In this document: piece after piece, positions 26,334-34,661 of the stretch
Position numbering within the stretch: position 1 is the stretch's first letter
Layout of the letters: each line of letters starts with the position of its first letter
Assembly (NCBI GenBank): GCA_964636655.1
Contig: CAZWTK010000019.1
Location: 1 to 35,639 of the forward strand
Source: Fen-549 sp964636655
Lineage (GTDB): Bacteria; Actinomycetota; Thermoleophilia; Gaiellales; Gaiellaceae
Length of the DNA stretch: 35,639 nucleotides
Direction of reading: 5' to 3'
Notes under the pieces: model-generated
What the model was told of the DNA's origin: nothing
Seen by the model: the letters and a program-made list of their open reading frames with translations, nothing else
The model's database searches: none
Position numbers and translations under genes: made by a program

Positions 26334-27833
26334 ATGAGCCAGGAGATCATCGACGCCGTTCGCGAGATCGAGCGAGAGAAGGGCATCGAGAGCGGTGCGC
26401 TCGTCGCCGCACTCGAAGACGCCCTCCTCGCCGCCTACAAGAAGACGCCCGGCTCGGCGCGCCACGCCACGGTCGACCTGGACGAGATGGGCGACTTCCG
26501 CGTTTACGCGATCGAGATTCCCCCCAAGTTGGAGGAGAAGCTGCTCGACGAGGCGAGGGAGAGAAAGCTGCAGGAGCTGGAGGAGCTGGAGGTCGAGTCC
26601 GGCGAGCGCTCGCATCTGCTCATCTCCGACGACGACCTGGAGCTCGACTGGTCGCAGGTGCCCGAGGGGAAGATCAAGCGCAGCGACGTCACGCCGGAGA
26701 ACTTCGGCCGCATCGCCGCCCAGACGGCCAAGCAGGTTTTCCTTCAGAGGGCCCGCGAGGCCGAGCGCGAGATCATGTACGAGGAGTACGTCGACCGCGT
26801 CAGCGAGGTCGTAACCGGGATCATCCAGCAGGCCGGCGACCGCAATAACGTGCTGGTCGACCTGGGCAAGGTCGAGGCGCTCTTGCCCCGCTCCGAGCAG
26901 GTCGACGGAGAGCGCTACGAACAGGGAAGCCGGATCAAGGCGGTCATCACCGAGGTTCGCTCGGGCACCAAGGGGCCGCAGGTCATCCTCTCGCGCCGCG
27001 ACCCCGAGTTGATCAAGACGCTGTTTGAGCTGGAAGTCCCCGAGATCGCCGACGGCCTGGTCGAGATTCGTGCCGTTGCGCGCGAGCCCGGGTACCGCTC
27101 CAAGATCGCCGTCGTCTCGCACACGCAGGGTGTCGATCCGGTCGGCGCCTGCGTCGGCCCGCGCGGCTCGCGCGTACGCATGGTCGTCTCGGAGCTGCGC
27201 GGCGAGAAGATCGACATCATTCCTTGGAATCCCGAGCCGGCGCGTTTTATCGCCAAGGCATTGGCACCGGCGCGTGTGCGCGAGGTGCTGGTCGACGACG
27301 AGACGCGCGAGGCAACGGTGGTCGTGCCCGACGACCAGCTGGCGCTGGCGATCGGCAAGGAGGGTCTGAACGCCCGCCTCGCCGCGCGACTGAGCGGCTG
27401 GAAGGTGGACATAGTCTCCGACAGTGAGTTCGCCCGCCAGGAGGCCGACGCGGCCTACGCCAGCGGCGAGGAGGAGTTCGTCGGCCGCTGCGCCGCGAAA
27501 CTCGCCAACGGCAAGCGTTGCCCCAACGCCGCTTTGCCCGGCTCGCACTACTGCGGAGTACCCGCGCACCAGGAGCTCGAAGGTCTCACACCCGAAGAGT
27601 TGGCCGCCGCCACGGTCACGGCTGGCGACGAGACCGAGGGTTCTGAGGTCGAGTCGGAGACCGAGGGTTCTGAGGTCGAGTCGGAGACCGAGGGTTCTGA
27701 GGTCGAGGTGGATGCGCCCGAAGTCGAACAGGCGCAGCCAGCGGTGAGCGAGATTGGGCCGGACAGCGAACCGGGGAAGGAGCAGGAGCCGGAGGCCGAA
27801 ACCGCCGAGGGGGACGGTGCCGAAATCAGCTGA
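26334..27833 (+). CDS. nusA: Transcription factor NusA with a zinc-finger-like C-terminal extension
   Basis: Binds RNA polymerase and controls pausing, termination and antitermination. 499 residues: N-terminal domain (about 1-165), S1 domain (about 170-240, from GIIQQAGDRNNVLVDLGKVEALLPRSEQV), KH1 (VGACVGPRGSRVRMVV) and KH2 (LAIGKEGLNARLAARL), then a non-standard tail after about residue 360. The tail holds Cys386, Cys396, Cys407 and His412 in GRCAAKLANGKRC...HYCGVPAHQ, a pattern like the small DUF5763-type zinc motif. An acidic low-complexity stretch with three copies of ETEGSEVES follows (about 433-458). The stop overlaps ylxR as TGATG. Confidence 0.95.
   Translation: MSQEIIDAVREIEREKGIESGALVAALEDALLAAYKKTPGSARHATVDLDEMGDFRVYAIEIPPKLEEKLLDEARERKLQELEELEVESGERSHLLISDDDLELDWSQVPEGKIKRSDVTPENFGRIAAQTAKQVFLQRAREAEREIMYEEYVDRVSEVVTGIIQQAGDRNNVLVDLGKVEALLPRSEQVDGERYEQGSRIKAVITEVRSGTKGPQVILSRRDPELIKTLFELEVPEIADGLVEIRAVAREPGYRSKIAVVSHTQGVDPVGACVGPRGSRVRMVVSELRGEKIDIIPWNPEPARFIAKALAPARVREVLVDDETREATVVVPDDQLALAIGKEGLNARLAARLSGWKVDIVSDSEFARQEADAAYASGEEEFVGRCAAKLANGKRCPNAALPGSHYCGVPAHQELEGLTPEELAAATVTAGDETEGSEVESETEGSEVESETEGSEVEVDAPEVEQAQPAVSEIGPDSEPGKEQEPEAETAEGDGAEIS
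27630..27707 (+). repeat. 27-bp perfect tandem repeat inside nusA
   Basis: Two full and one 24-base copy of a 27-bp unit beginning GAGACCGAGGGTTCTGAGG, with no mismatch between copies, encoding ETEGSEVES three times. Perfect identity suggests recent slippage; copy number may vary between strains without a frame change. Confidence 0.95.
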
Positions 27834-28081
27834 TGGCCGTTCCGATCCGCACCTGCGCCGGCTGCGGGCGGAAAGCGCCACGAATCGAGCTCCTGCGCTT
27901 CGCCGCTCTGAACGGCGAGTTGAAAGCCGTGCCCTCCTCGCGCGGCCGAGGCGTATATACCTGCCGTCTGCTGTCGTGCTTCGAGCGCGCGCTGGCCGCG
28001 AGATCCTTCAACCGAGCTCTGCGAACGGCGGTCCAAGTCGATCCAAAGCTGCGCGACCTCTACACTGACGCCGATGGCTAA
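27833..28081 (+). CDS. ylxR: YlxR (RnpM) family RNA-binding protein
   Basis: 82 residues of the DUF448 family, which in Bacillus binds the RNase P RNA and modulates it. Signature PIRTCAGCGRKAPRIELLRFA, then GRGVYTCRLLSCFERALAARSFNRAL. It lies between nusA and infB as usual. Cys-x2-Cys near the N-terminus may bind metal in some members. ATG 27833 shares a base with the nusA stop, and the end overlaps infB by 8 bases. Confidence 0.9.
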   Translation: MAVPIRTCAGCGRKAPRIELLRFAALNGELKAVPSSRGRGVYTCRLLSCFERALAARSFNRALRTAVQVDPKLRDLYTDADG

Positions 28082-30077
28082 TTCAGGCTCACAGCGACCC
28101 AATCGACCGATTCGCCCGCGCCAGGGCGCCGTGGGACCGCGCCGCAAGCGCCGTGTCGTCATCGACAACCAGCCTTCGCGCGGAGGCGGAGCCAGACCAG
28201 GCGCCCCCGGTGCCCGCGAGCCGCGAGCCGAAGGACGTGCGCCCAGCAAGGCGCCACCGGCTCCGACCGGTCCGATCACCGTTCCCTCGGGCGTCAGCGT
28301 CAGAGATCTATCGCAGGCGCTCGGAATCCCCGTGGCGCAGATCATCAAGACCATGATGGGCCTGGGCGAGATGGTCACCATCACGCAGTCGCTCAATGAC
28401 GAGGCGGTGGTGCTGATCGGCGCCGAGCTAGCTCCGCCGCGCGAGATCAAGATCAAGCACGCCGCCGAGGAGGAAGGGGAGCTCGAGCCGGAAGAATCCC
28501 CCGACGCGCCCGAGGATCTCGAGCCGCGGCCTCCCGTTGTCACCATCATGGGGCACGTCGACCACGGTAAGACGACGCTGCTCGACGCGGTGCGCAAGAC
28601 CGCGGTCGCTGCCAGCGAGGTGGGCGGCATCACCCAGCACGTCGGCGCCTACCAGGTCGAGCACGGCTCGCGCCGCATCACCTTCGTAGACACACCCGGC
28701 CACGAAGCGTTCACGGCGATGCGCGCGCGCGGCGCCAACGTCACCGACATCGCCGTGCTGGTAGTCGCGGCCGACGACGGCGTGATGCCGCAGACCAAGG
28801 AGTCGATCGCTCATGCCCGCGCGGCGGACGTACCGATCGTCGTAGCCGTGAACAAGATCGACCTCCCCGACGCCAACATCGACCGCGTCAAGGGGGATCT
28901 CGCCTCCGAAGGTCTGCAGCCCGAGGAGTGGGGAGGGACGACTCAGTTCTCGGAAGTCTCGGCCAAGAAGAACATCGGGCTGGACGACCTGCTCGAGAAG
29001 GTACTCCTGGTGGCCGATCTCGAACTCGACCTAAAGTCCAACCCCAACGTCGAGGCCTCGGGCTCGATCATCGAGTCGCGCCTCGATATCGGCCGCGGGC
29101 CGGTGGCGACCATGCTCGTACGGCGCGGTACGTTGCGAGTCGGCGACGCTGTGGTTGCCGGCGATACCTGGGGCAAGGTGCGGGCTCTCTACGACTACCG
29201 CGGTACTCGTGTCAAGGAGGCTCGCCCGGGCGATCCTGTGGAGATTCTCGGCCTCGAAAAGCCGCCGGCCGCCGGTGAGCGCTGCCGCGTCGTCGTCAAC
29301 GAGCGCCAGGCTCGCTCACTTGCCCAACAACGCGGTCTGCGCCTGCGCTCCGAACAGGTGGCACAGCGCTCGCGTCGCCGCGTCTCGCTCGAGACGCTGT
29401 TCAGCGAGCTGAAAGAGGGAGAGGTCAAGGACCTCAATCTCATCCTAAAGGGCGACGTCGTCGGCTCGGTCGAGGCGGCCGTCAGCGAGCTGCAAAAGAT
29501 TCAGCACTCCGAGGTACGCGTCAACGTGATTCAGTCGGGCGTGGGAGGCATCACCGAGAACGACGTCATGCTCGCCTCGGCCTCCAACGCGCTCATCGTC
29601 GGCTTCAACGTGCGCCCGAACTCCGAGGCCCGCGCGACCGCCGACCGGCAGGGCGTCGATATCCGCACCTATCGCGTCATCTACCAGCTCACCGAAGACA
29701 TCGAGAAGGCGCTCGTGGGCTTGCTCTCCGCCGTGTCGACCGAGCATATTCTGGGCGAGGCGGAGGTGCGGCAGACCTTCCGTGTCTCCCGCCTGGGGAC
29801 GATCGCCGGCTGCTATGTACTGAGCGGAGTCGTCCGCCGTGGCGCGCGCGTGCGCCTGCTGCGCGACGGATCGATCGTTCACGAGACGACGATCAACCAG
29901 CTCAAGCGCTTCAAGGACGACGCGCGCGAGGTCGCCGAGGGGTTCGAGTGCGGCATCCTGCTCGAGGGCTTCAACGACGTCAAGGAGGGCGACGTCTTCG
30001 AGGTTTACGAGATCCGCGAGGTGGAGCGCACCAGCCTCGACGAGACCGCTCCGTCGTCGTCTTCGCAGCCGAGCTAG
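28074..30077 (+). CDS. infB: Translation initiation factor IF-2
   Basis: GTPase that places initiator tRNA on the 30S subunit and joins subunits. 667 residues, short for the phylum because the N-terminal region before the G domain is only about 150 residues. That part is a basic stretch (RPIRPRQGAVGPRRKRR), a Pro/Ala-rich link and one IF2_N module (VSVRDLSQALGIPVAQIIKTMM). The G domain has GHVDHGKTTLLDAV, GGITQHVGAYQV, VDTPGHEAF and NKIDLPDA, and domains II-IV follow. Actinobacterial IF-2 is usually much longer at the N-terminus, so this is a reduced form. Confidence 0.96.
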   Translation: MANSGSQRPNRPIRPRQGAVGPRRKRRVVIDNQPSRGGGARPGAPGAREPRAEGRAPSKAPPAPTGPITVPSGVSVRDLSQALGIPVAQIIKTMMGLGEMVTITQSLNDEAVVLIGAELAPPREIKIKHAAEEEGELEPEESPDAPEDLEPRPPVVTIMGHVDHGKTTLLDAVRKTAVAASEVGGITQHVGAYQVEHGSRRITFVDTPGHEAFTAMRARGANVTDIAVLVVAADDGVMPQTKESIAHARAADVPIVVAVNKIDLPDANIDRVKGDLASEGLQPEEWGGTTQFSEVSAKKNIGLDDLLEKVLLVADLELDLKSNPNVEASGSIIESRLDIGRGPVATMLVRRGTLRVGDAVVAGDTWGKVRALYDYRGTRVKEARPGDPVEILGLEKPPAAGERCRVVVNERQARSLAQQRGLRLRSEQVAQRSRRRVSLETLFSELKEGEVKDLNLILKGDVVGSVEAAVSELQKIQHSEVRVNVIQSGVGGITENDVMLASASNALIVGFNVRPNSEARATADRQGVDIRTYRVIYQLTEDIEKALVGLLSAVSTEHILGEAEVRQTFRVSRLGTIAGCYVLSGVVRRGARVRLLRDGSIVHETTINQLKRFKDDAREVAEGFECGILLEGFNDVKEGDVFEVYEIREVERTSLDETAPSSSSQPS

Positions 30078-30111
30078 GCGCCGCGCCGTCCCAGGCGCTT
30101 CAATACAGCTT

Positions 30112-30414
30112 GTGGCCAGAGGTTACGTCGGCATCCTCGTGATCGAGCTGCACTTTCCCGAGGCGGGCTCGCTCAAGGACAAGCGCCAGTACCTACGCTC
30201 GGCTAAGGCCCAGCTGCAGAACCGTTTTGGCGCCTCGGTGGCCGAGACCGATTACCACGACGTCTGGCAGCGGGCCCAGCTCGTGATCGCGCTGGCGGCC
30301 GCGGAGGCCGCTGGGCTGGAGCACCTGATGGGCGGCGTCGAGCGCTTTCTCTTCAGCCAGGCCTACGAGTCGACGCTGATCGAGCGAAGCATCGTTGCCC
30401 CCGGCGACGAGTGA
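30112..30414 (+). CDS. ylxP: DUF503 (YlxP-like) protein
   Basis: 100 residues matching the YlxP/DUF503 family: GYVGILVIELHFPEAGSLKDKRQYLRSAKAQLQNRFGASVAETDYHDVWQRAQLVIALAA, where SLKDKR and the VAE...W..A pattern are typical. Often found between infB and rbfA; a role in ribosome assembly is suspected from this position but not established. GTG 30112 is taken as the start because the upstream frame is a shadow of infB; no Shine-Dalgarno is seen. Here the run is broken after ylxP by a reversed kinase gene. Confidence 0.88.
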   Translation: MARGYVGILVIELHFPEAGSLKDKRQYLRSAKAQLQNRFGASVAETDYHDVWQRAQLVIALAAAEAAGLEHLMGGVERFLFSQAYESTLIERSIVAPGDE

Positions 30415-30430
30415 GGAGAGAGACGCCGGA

Positions 30431-31381
30431 TCAGCGAGGCGAGCGCTCCATCAATTCGCGCACCTGCTCTAGCGAGGGCGGATTCACGCAGCCCGGCGCC
30501 GTGGTGCAGACCAGCGAAGCCAACGTGCCGGCGAAGCGCACCGTTTCGTCGTCGCTCCAGCGCTGAAGCACGCCGTAGATCAAGCCGGCGCGGAAGCTGT
30601 CGCCCGCGCCCGCGCTGTCGATGATCTCGACCGGGATGGGGGAGAGATGCCTGCGCTCACCCGGCGGAACCATTCCCGGCCCCGCTGCGCCGCCGCGACC
30701 GCGCGCGTACCAAAGCGGTCGGGATCCGGCGGTGAATACGACCAGCGCCGGGCAGTGCTCGAGGTAGCGCTCGAACAGCTTTTCCCGTTCCGCTTCCGAC
30801 TCGAGCGCCGCAGGGTAGTCGCGCACCATCAGCTCGCCCGAGATCGCGATCACGTCTGCCAGCGCGGCCAGCTCGGATTCGCACGGAGCATCCGAAGTAA
30901 CGAGCGGCTTGCCGGCGGCCTTGGCGGCGTGGGCGGCGATCAGCGTCGCCTCGCCGAAGGAAGGATCGACACAGGCGACCCGCGCCGACTCGATCCGCTC
31001 GACGTTCGGCATCTCCCATTGCCGCGTCGTCGAGAGCAGATCGATGTAGCGACCGAAGACGGTGCGCGAGTCGCCGTCGGAGATGGTGATCTCGTTCACG
31101 CCCTGGTAGCCGGGCTTTACGACCAGGCCCGAGCAGTCGATCGCGCGCGACCGGAGGAGGTCGAGCGTGCCACGACAGGCCGGTGTATCGCCGATCCAGT
31201 TTCCCTCGAGCACGACCGAGGCTCCGAGGCGGGCCAGCACGAGAGCGCTACCGGTCGCCTCGCCGCAGTGGTTCTCGAGCGTTTCGACGACCTCGGCATA
31301 GCCGTCGGGCTGCGGAAACCGCCCCTGAATGCGAACGATGATTCCGGTCGAGACGTGGCCGAAGAGATAAACGTCTGTCAT
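30431..31381 (-). CDS. PfkB-family carbohydrate kinase
   Basis: A ribokinase-like sugar kinase of 316 residues; substrate unknown. Seen: VYLFGHVSTGIIVRI at the N-terminus, ATGSALVLARLGASVVLEGNWIGDT (the sugar-binding glycine region), VTSDAPCESELAALADVIAISGE, LVVFTAGSRPLWYARG, and the ATP/anion-hole signature DSAGAGDSFRAGLIYG with the catalytic Asp. ATG 31381 has AGGAG eight bases upstream, unlike most genes here. It sits in reverse between ylxP and rbfA, splitting a run that is usually continuous, and converges on ylxP with 16 bp between stops. A later insertion into the cluster is likely. Confidence 0.88.
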   Translation of the reverse strand: MTDVYLFGHVSTGIIVRIQGRFPQPDGYAEVVETLENHCGEATGSALVLARLGASVVLEGNWIGDTPACRGTLDLLRSRAIDCSGLVVKPGYQGVNEITISDGDSRTVFGRYIDLLSTTRQWEMPNVERIESARVACVDPSFGEATLIAAHAAKAAGKPLVTSDAPCESELAALADVIAISGELMVRDYPAALESEAEREKLFERYLEHCPALVVFTAGSRPLWYARGRGGAAGPGMVPPGERRHLSPIPVEIIDSAGAGDSFRAGLIYGVLQRWSDDETVRFAGTLASLVCTTAPGCVNPPSLEQVRELMERSPR

Positions 31382-31426
31382 CGGGCTCGCTCCTGGTTCG
31401 TCGTGATGGCCCTAACCGTAGTAGAA

Positions 31427-31463
31427 CGAGCGCCCCCGGTGCCAGGCACCCCGACCTGGCTCG
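31427..31463. repeat. Palindromic repeat, copy 1
   Basis: Core GGTGCC-A-GGCACC (31438-31450) is a perfect inverted repeat. CGAGC (31427-31431) and GCTCG (31459-31463) flank it as an outer stem. It shares CGGTGCCAGGCAC, then GAC and TGGC at the same spacing, with copy 2 about 90 bp away. REP-like extragenic palindrome; family not known to me with certainty. Confidence 0.6.
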
Positions 31464-31519
31464 AATAATCCGATTACCTCGATTTCCAGGTCTTTACCTA
31501 GATCGCCGTCCGCGTGGGG

Positions 31520-31550
31520 CATGTCTCGGTGCCAGGCACGGGGACATGGC
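31520..31550. repeat. Palindromic repeat, copy 2
   Basis: Inner GTGCC-A-GGCAC (31529-31539) inside an outer stem CATGTC (31520-31525) / GACATG (31543-31548). Over 24 bases (31527-31550 against 31437-31460) it differs from copy 1 at about four positions. Apart from these two palindromes, the 256-bp gap 31382-31637 shows no gene. Confidence 0.6.
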
Positions 31551-31637
31551 GGTTGCGGCCGGGTGTCTGGGTCGAGAGAGGGTTCGTGCGCCGGTTGAGT
31601 AGCTTCGGACCGCGCGTCGTTGCCCGAAAACGCTTGA

Positions 31638-32006
31638 ATGAAGGTGATGTCCGGACGAATGCGCCGAGTCAACGAGTCTCTGCTGCAGGCCTTGAGCGAG
31701 GCTTTGCCTTCGCTCAAGGATCCGCGCATCGGGTTTGTGACCGTCACCGCGGTGAGAACAACCTCCGACCTGAGCAGCGCGCGAGTCTTTGTCGGCGTGC
31801 TCGGTTCCGAGGCCAAGATCGTCGGAACGGTCGAGGCGTTGAACGCGGCTCACGGCGTACTCCAGGCGAGACTGAATCGCGAGCTTCGGCTCAAGCGAAT
31901 ACCGCAGCTCACGTTCGAGTACGATCCGACAGCCGAATATGCGGTTCGAATGACAAAACTGATCGAAGAGCTTGCCCCACCACCCGATGACGATCACGAA
32001 GGCTGA
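31638..32006 (+). CDS. rbfA: Ribosome-binding factor A
   Basis: A KH-fold cold-shock factor needed for late 30S maturation. 122 residues: RMRRVNESLLQALSEALPSLKDPRIGFVTVTAVRTTSDLSSARVFVGVLG and HGVLQARLNRELRLKRIPQLTFEYDPTAEYAVRMTKLIEEL, all typical. ATG 31638 is reported, but ATG 31647 (MSGRMRRVN) with GAAGG just before it is equally plausible. It restarts the cluster after the reversed kinase and overlaps nrnA by 20 bases. Confidence 0.92.
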   Translation: MKVMSGRMRRVNESLLQALSEALPSLKDPRIGFVTVTAVRTTSDLSSARVFVGVLGSEAKIVGTVEALNAAHGVLQARLNRELRLKRIPQLTFEYDPTAEYAVRMTKLIEELAPPPDDDHEG

Positions 32007-32979
32007 CCTAAAAGCAGTTGCGCAAGGGATACGCGAGCGAGACGACTTCGTTCTCGCGACGCACGAGAACCCCGACGGCGACGCTCTCGGCTCGATGCTT
32101 GCGCTCAAGTTAGCGCTCGAGCAACTCGGCAAGAGCGGCACGATGTTCCTTGCGGGCTCGGCCCCTATCCCGTTCGAGTTCCGCTTCATGCCGCTGGACG
32201 AACTCGTGCGGGGCGAACCGGGAGAGCTTCTCGGCCGCCCCTTGCTCTCGGTGGACGCTGCCAACGAGGCCCGCCTCGGTAGCGACCAGCTGCTCGCGGA
32301 GGCGCCCTTCATCGCGGTCATCGACCACCATCACGACAACAGCCGCTACGGCAACGTCAACATCGTCGTCGCCGAGGCCTCCTCCACCAGCGAAGTCCTG
32401 CGTGACGTATTCGCCGAGCTGAAGGTGCGCCTGACGCCCGAGATCGCCGAGGCGCTTTATATCGCGCTCGTCACCGATACCGGTCGCTTCCAGTACTCGA
32501 ACACCTCGCCCAAGTCTATGCGCCTTGCCGCCGAGTTGATCGAGGCCGGAGCCGACGCGCACCGGATCTTCCAGCACGTTTACGAGACGATCGAGCTTTC
32601 GAAGTTGAAGCTGCTGGCGCGTGCGCTCGAGCACGTCGAGGTGTACGAGGGCGGGCGGCTGGTCATCTCGTATATCGAGCGAAAGGATTACGAAGATACG
32701 GGCGCATCGAGCGGCGCTTCCGAGGGCGTGATCGACTCCTTGCGCGCGGTGGCCGGCGTCGAGATGTCCGTTCTGATTCAGGAGCCACCGGAGCGGGACA
32801 GGCGCCGAGTGAGCCTGCGCTCGTCGCGCGACCGGCTCGACGTCTCGGAGTTGGCTCGCGCGGCCGGTGGCGGCGGCCACAGACAGGCCGCCGGGTTCAC
32901 GAGCGATCTGAGTGTCAAGGAGCTGATCGTCTTCCTGCGCAAGGAGTTCGTCGCCAAGACGTCGGACCAGGCGGGATAG
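31987..32979 (+). CDS. nrnA: DHH/DHHA1 family phosphoesterase, NrnA-like
   Basis: Degrades nanoRNA and often pAp or cyclic dinucleotides; cytosolic and Mn-dependent. 330 residues. Visible: THENPDGDALGSMLAL (first metal motif), LLSVDAANEARLG, VIDHHHDNS (the DHH motif), ALYIALVTDTGRFQYSNTS, and the C-terminal DHHA1 signature AAGGGGHRQAAGF. ATG 31987 is preferred over TTG 31972; both lie within rbfA, giving a 20-base overlap. rbfA-nrnA-truB is a common bacterial order. Confidence 0.93.
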   Translation: MTITKADLKAVAQGIRERDDFVLATHENPDGDALGSMLALKLALEQLGKSGTMFLAGSAPIPFEFRFMPLDELVRGEPGELLGRPLLSVDAANEARLGSDQLLAEAPFIAVIDHHHDNSRYGNVNIVVAEASSTSEVLRDVFAELKVRLTPEIAEALYIALVTDTGRFQYSNTSPKSMRLAAELIEAGADAHRIFQHVYETIELSKLKLLARALEHVEVYEGGRLVISYIERKDYEDTGASSGASEGVIDSLRAVAGVEMSVLIQEPPERDRRRVSLRSSRDRLDVSELARAAGGGGHRQAAGFTSDLSVKELIVFLRKEFVAKTSDQAG

Positions 32980-32982
32980 AGC

Positions 32983-33801
32983 GTGGCGATTCCGCGGGCG
33001 CTCGAGCCGTCTGGACTCGTGCTCGTGGACAAGCCCAGCGGGCCGTCTTCGTTCGCGATCGTGCGCGATCTGCGAGCCAAGACCGGAGCCCGGGCCGGGC
33101 ACGCCGGAACGCTCGACCCGTTCGCAAGTGGGCTTCTGCTGGTGCTGCTGGGCTCCGCGACCAGACTCGCGCGCTACCTCGTGGGTCTCGACAAGCGCTA
33201 TGAGACCGAGATCGACCTCCGCTCGCGCACCTCTACCGGCGACCTGGAGGGCCAGGTGATCGAGCGAGGAGAAGCACCGCGGCGCAACCAGCTCGAGCTG
33301 AGCCTCGAGGAGTTGCGCGGAGAGGTCGAGCTCCGCGTTCCAACTGTCTCCGCGATCAAGATCGGCGGCGAGCGCGCCTATCGCCTGGCCCGGCGCGGCG
33401 AGGCGCCTGAGATGCCGCTTCGCCGCTCGCGCATCGACGAGCTGCGCCTGCTCGACTATTCGAGCGGCGTGGCCAGTCTCGATCTCCGCGTCAGCTCCGG
33501 CACCTACGTGCGCGCGATCGCCGATCGCTTGCGCGGTCACTGCCGCAGTCTGCGCCGGCTCGAGGTCGGCCCGTTCTCGCTGGCCGACGCCGACAGCGAG
33601 CAGATCCGTCCGGCGGCTGAGGCACTTCCCTTTCTTCCCTCAGTGGAGCTGAACGAGGAGGAGGCCGCTTGCGTGCGGGCGGGCAAGAAGCTGCGACGGA
33701 GCGAGGAAGGGTTGCTGCGACTTTGCCGAGAGGGCAGACTGATCGCGGTGGCGCTGGGCAAGAACGGTACGGTGAGGTCCGAGACAGTGATGCCCGTATG
33801 A
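32983..33801 (+). CDS. truB: tRNA pseudouridine synthase B
   Basis: Makes pseudouridine 55 in the T-loop of tRNAs. 272 residues. Seen: GLVLVDKPSGPSSFAIVRDLRAKTGARAGHAGTLDPFASGLLLVLLG with the catalytic Asp in GTLDP, KRYETEIDLRSRTSTGDLEG, VPTVSAIKIGGERAYRLARRGE, and SSGTYVRAIADRLRGHC. A short C-terminal PUA-like part follows. GTG 32983 begins three bases after the nrnA stop. The stop overlaps ribF as ATGA. Confidence 0.95.
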   Translation: MAIPRALEPSGLVLVDKPSGPSSFAIVRDLRAKTGARAGHAGTLDPFASGLLLVLLGSATRLARYLVGLDKRYETEIDLRSRTSTGDLEGQVIERGEAPRRNQLELSLEELRGEVELRVPTVSAIKIGGERAYRLARRGEAPEMPLRRSRIDELRLLDYSSGVASLDLRVSSGTYVRAIADRLRGHCRSLRRLEVGPFSLADADSEQIRPAAEALPFLPSVELNEEEAACVRAGKKLRRSEEGLLRLCREGRLIAVALGKNGTVRSETVMPV

Positions 33802-34661
33802 AAGTCGTCCGCGATCCGATAGATCTGCCCCGCGCCGCGCGTGCGGTCGCGATCGGCTCGTTCGACGGCGTGCACCTGGGTCACCGCCGCGTTCTGGACG
33901 TTGCTTTCGAGACCGGCCTACCGGTGGCCGTGCTCACCTTCGATCCGCATCCGCGAGTACTGCTTGGACAGACCGTCGAGCTTTTGACCACCCTCGAGCG
34001 CAAGGTCGAGCTGCTGGCCGAGTACGGCGTGGAGGAGATCGTCGTACTGCGCTTCGACCGCGAGCTGGCCGCGATGACGCCGAAGGCCTTCACGCTTCGC
34101 TATCTGAACCCGCTCGGCGCTCAGATCGTCGTCGCGGGGCCCGATTTCCGCTTCGGTCACGACCGCGCGGGCGACCTCGAGCTGTTGCACGAGGAGGGCT
34201 TGCTCACACGCCTGGTTGAGCCCGTGGCCGGCGTCTCTTCGACCACGATCAGAAACGCCCTGCACAAAGGCGACGTGGTCGGCGCAGCCGCGCTGCTCGG
34301 TCACCCCTACGAGCTCGACGGGCGTGTCGTTCCCGGCCTGGCACGAGGCGCGCGGCTTGGCTTCCCGACCGCGAATCTGGCTTTTGCTCCGCACCAGCTA
34401 GTGCCGCTCGACGGTATCTACGCGGGCCTGTCCGAAGCGCACCGGGCGGCGGTATCAATCGGGGTCAACGTCCATTTCGGAGGGGCAGAACGCCGTGTCG
34501 AGGTTCATCTGCTCGACTTCTCGGGCGACCTGTACGGTAAACGGCTGGTCGTCGAGCTCTGGCAGCGTCTGCGCGGCGAGCAGGCGTTCTCCAGCGACGG
34601 AGCACTCAGCGAGCAAATCGCCGCCGATGTTCGGGCGGTAAGAGAGGTGAAGAAGCCGTGA
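33798..34661 (+). CDS. ribF: Bifunctional riboflavin kinase / FAD synthetase
   Basis: Converts riboflavin to FMN and FMN to FAD. 287 residues: an N-terminal nucleotidylyltransferase domain (AVAIGSFDGVHLGHRRVL with the HxGH-type motif, LTFDPHPRVLL, VAGPDFRFGHDRAGDLELL, GVSSTTIRNAL) and a C-terminal riboflavin kinase domain (GARLGFPTANLAF, PLDGIYAG, EVHLLDFSGDLYGKRLVVELWQRLR). ATG 33798 overlaps the truB stop by four bases; the longer open frame is a shadow of truB. The stop overlaps a 36-residue membrane protein gene as GTGA. Confidence 0.95.
   Translation: MKVVRDPIDLPRAARAVAIGSFDGVHLGHRRVLDVAFETGLPVAVLTFDPHPRVLLGQTVELLTTLERKVELLAEYGVEEIVVLRFDRELAAMTPKAFTLRYLNPLGAQIVVAGPDFRFGHDRAGDLELLHEEGLLTRLVEPVAGVSSTTIRNALHKGDVVGAAALLGHPYELDGRVVPGLARGARLGFPTANLAFAPHQLVPLDGIYAGLSEAHRAAVSIGVNVHFGGAERRVEVHLLDFSGDLYGKRLVVELWQRLRGEQAFSSDGALSEQIAADVRAVREVKKP

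Noticed and set aside
26067..27881. A 604-codon open frame on the minus strand across rimP and nusA, with an apparent LDLRTLGLR repeat
   Set aside because: It is the antisense of secure genes; the repeat is the reverse of the nusA 27-bp repeat, and high GC with biased third positions keeps antisense frames open.
31427..31550. The two palindromes as a CRISPR array or insertion-sequence ends
   Set aside because: Only two copies with an irregular spacer and no cas or transposase gene; there is no target duplication that I can see.
32110..33540. A 476-codon minus-strand frame across nrnA and truB
   Set aside because: Fully antisense to two well-supported genes, Arg/Asp/Leu-rich with no recognisable domain.
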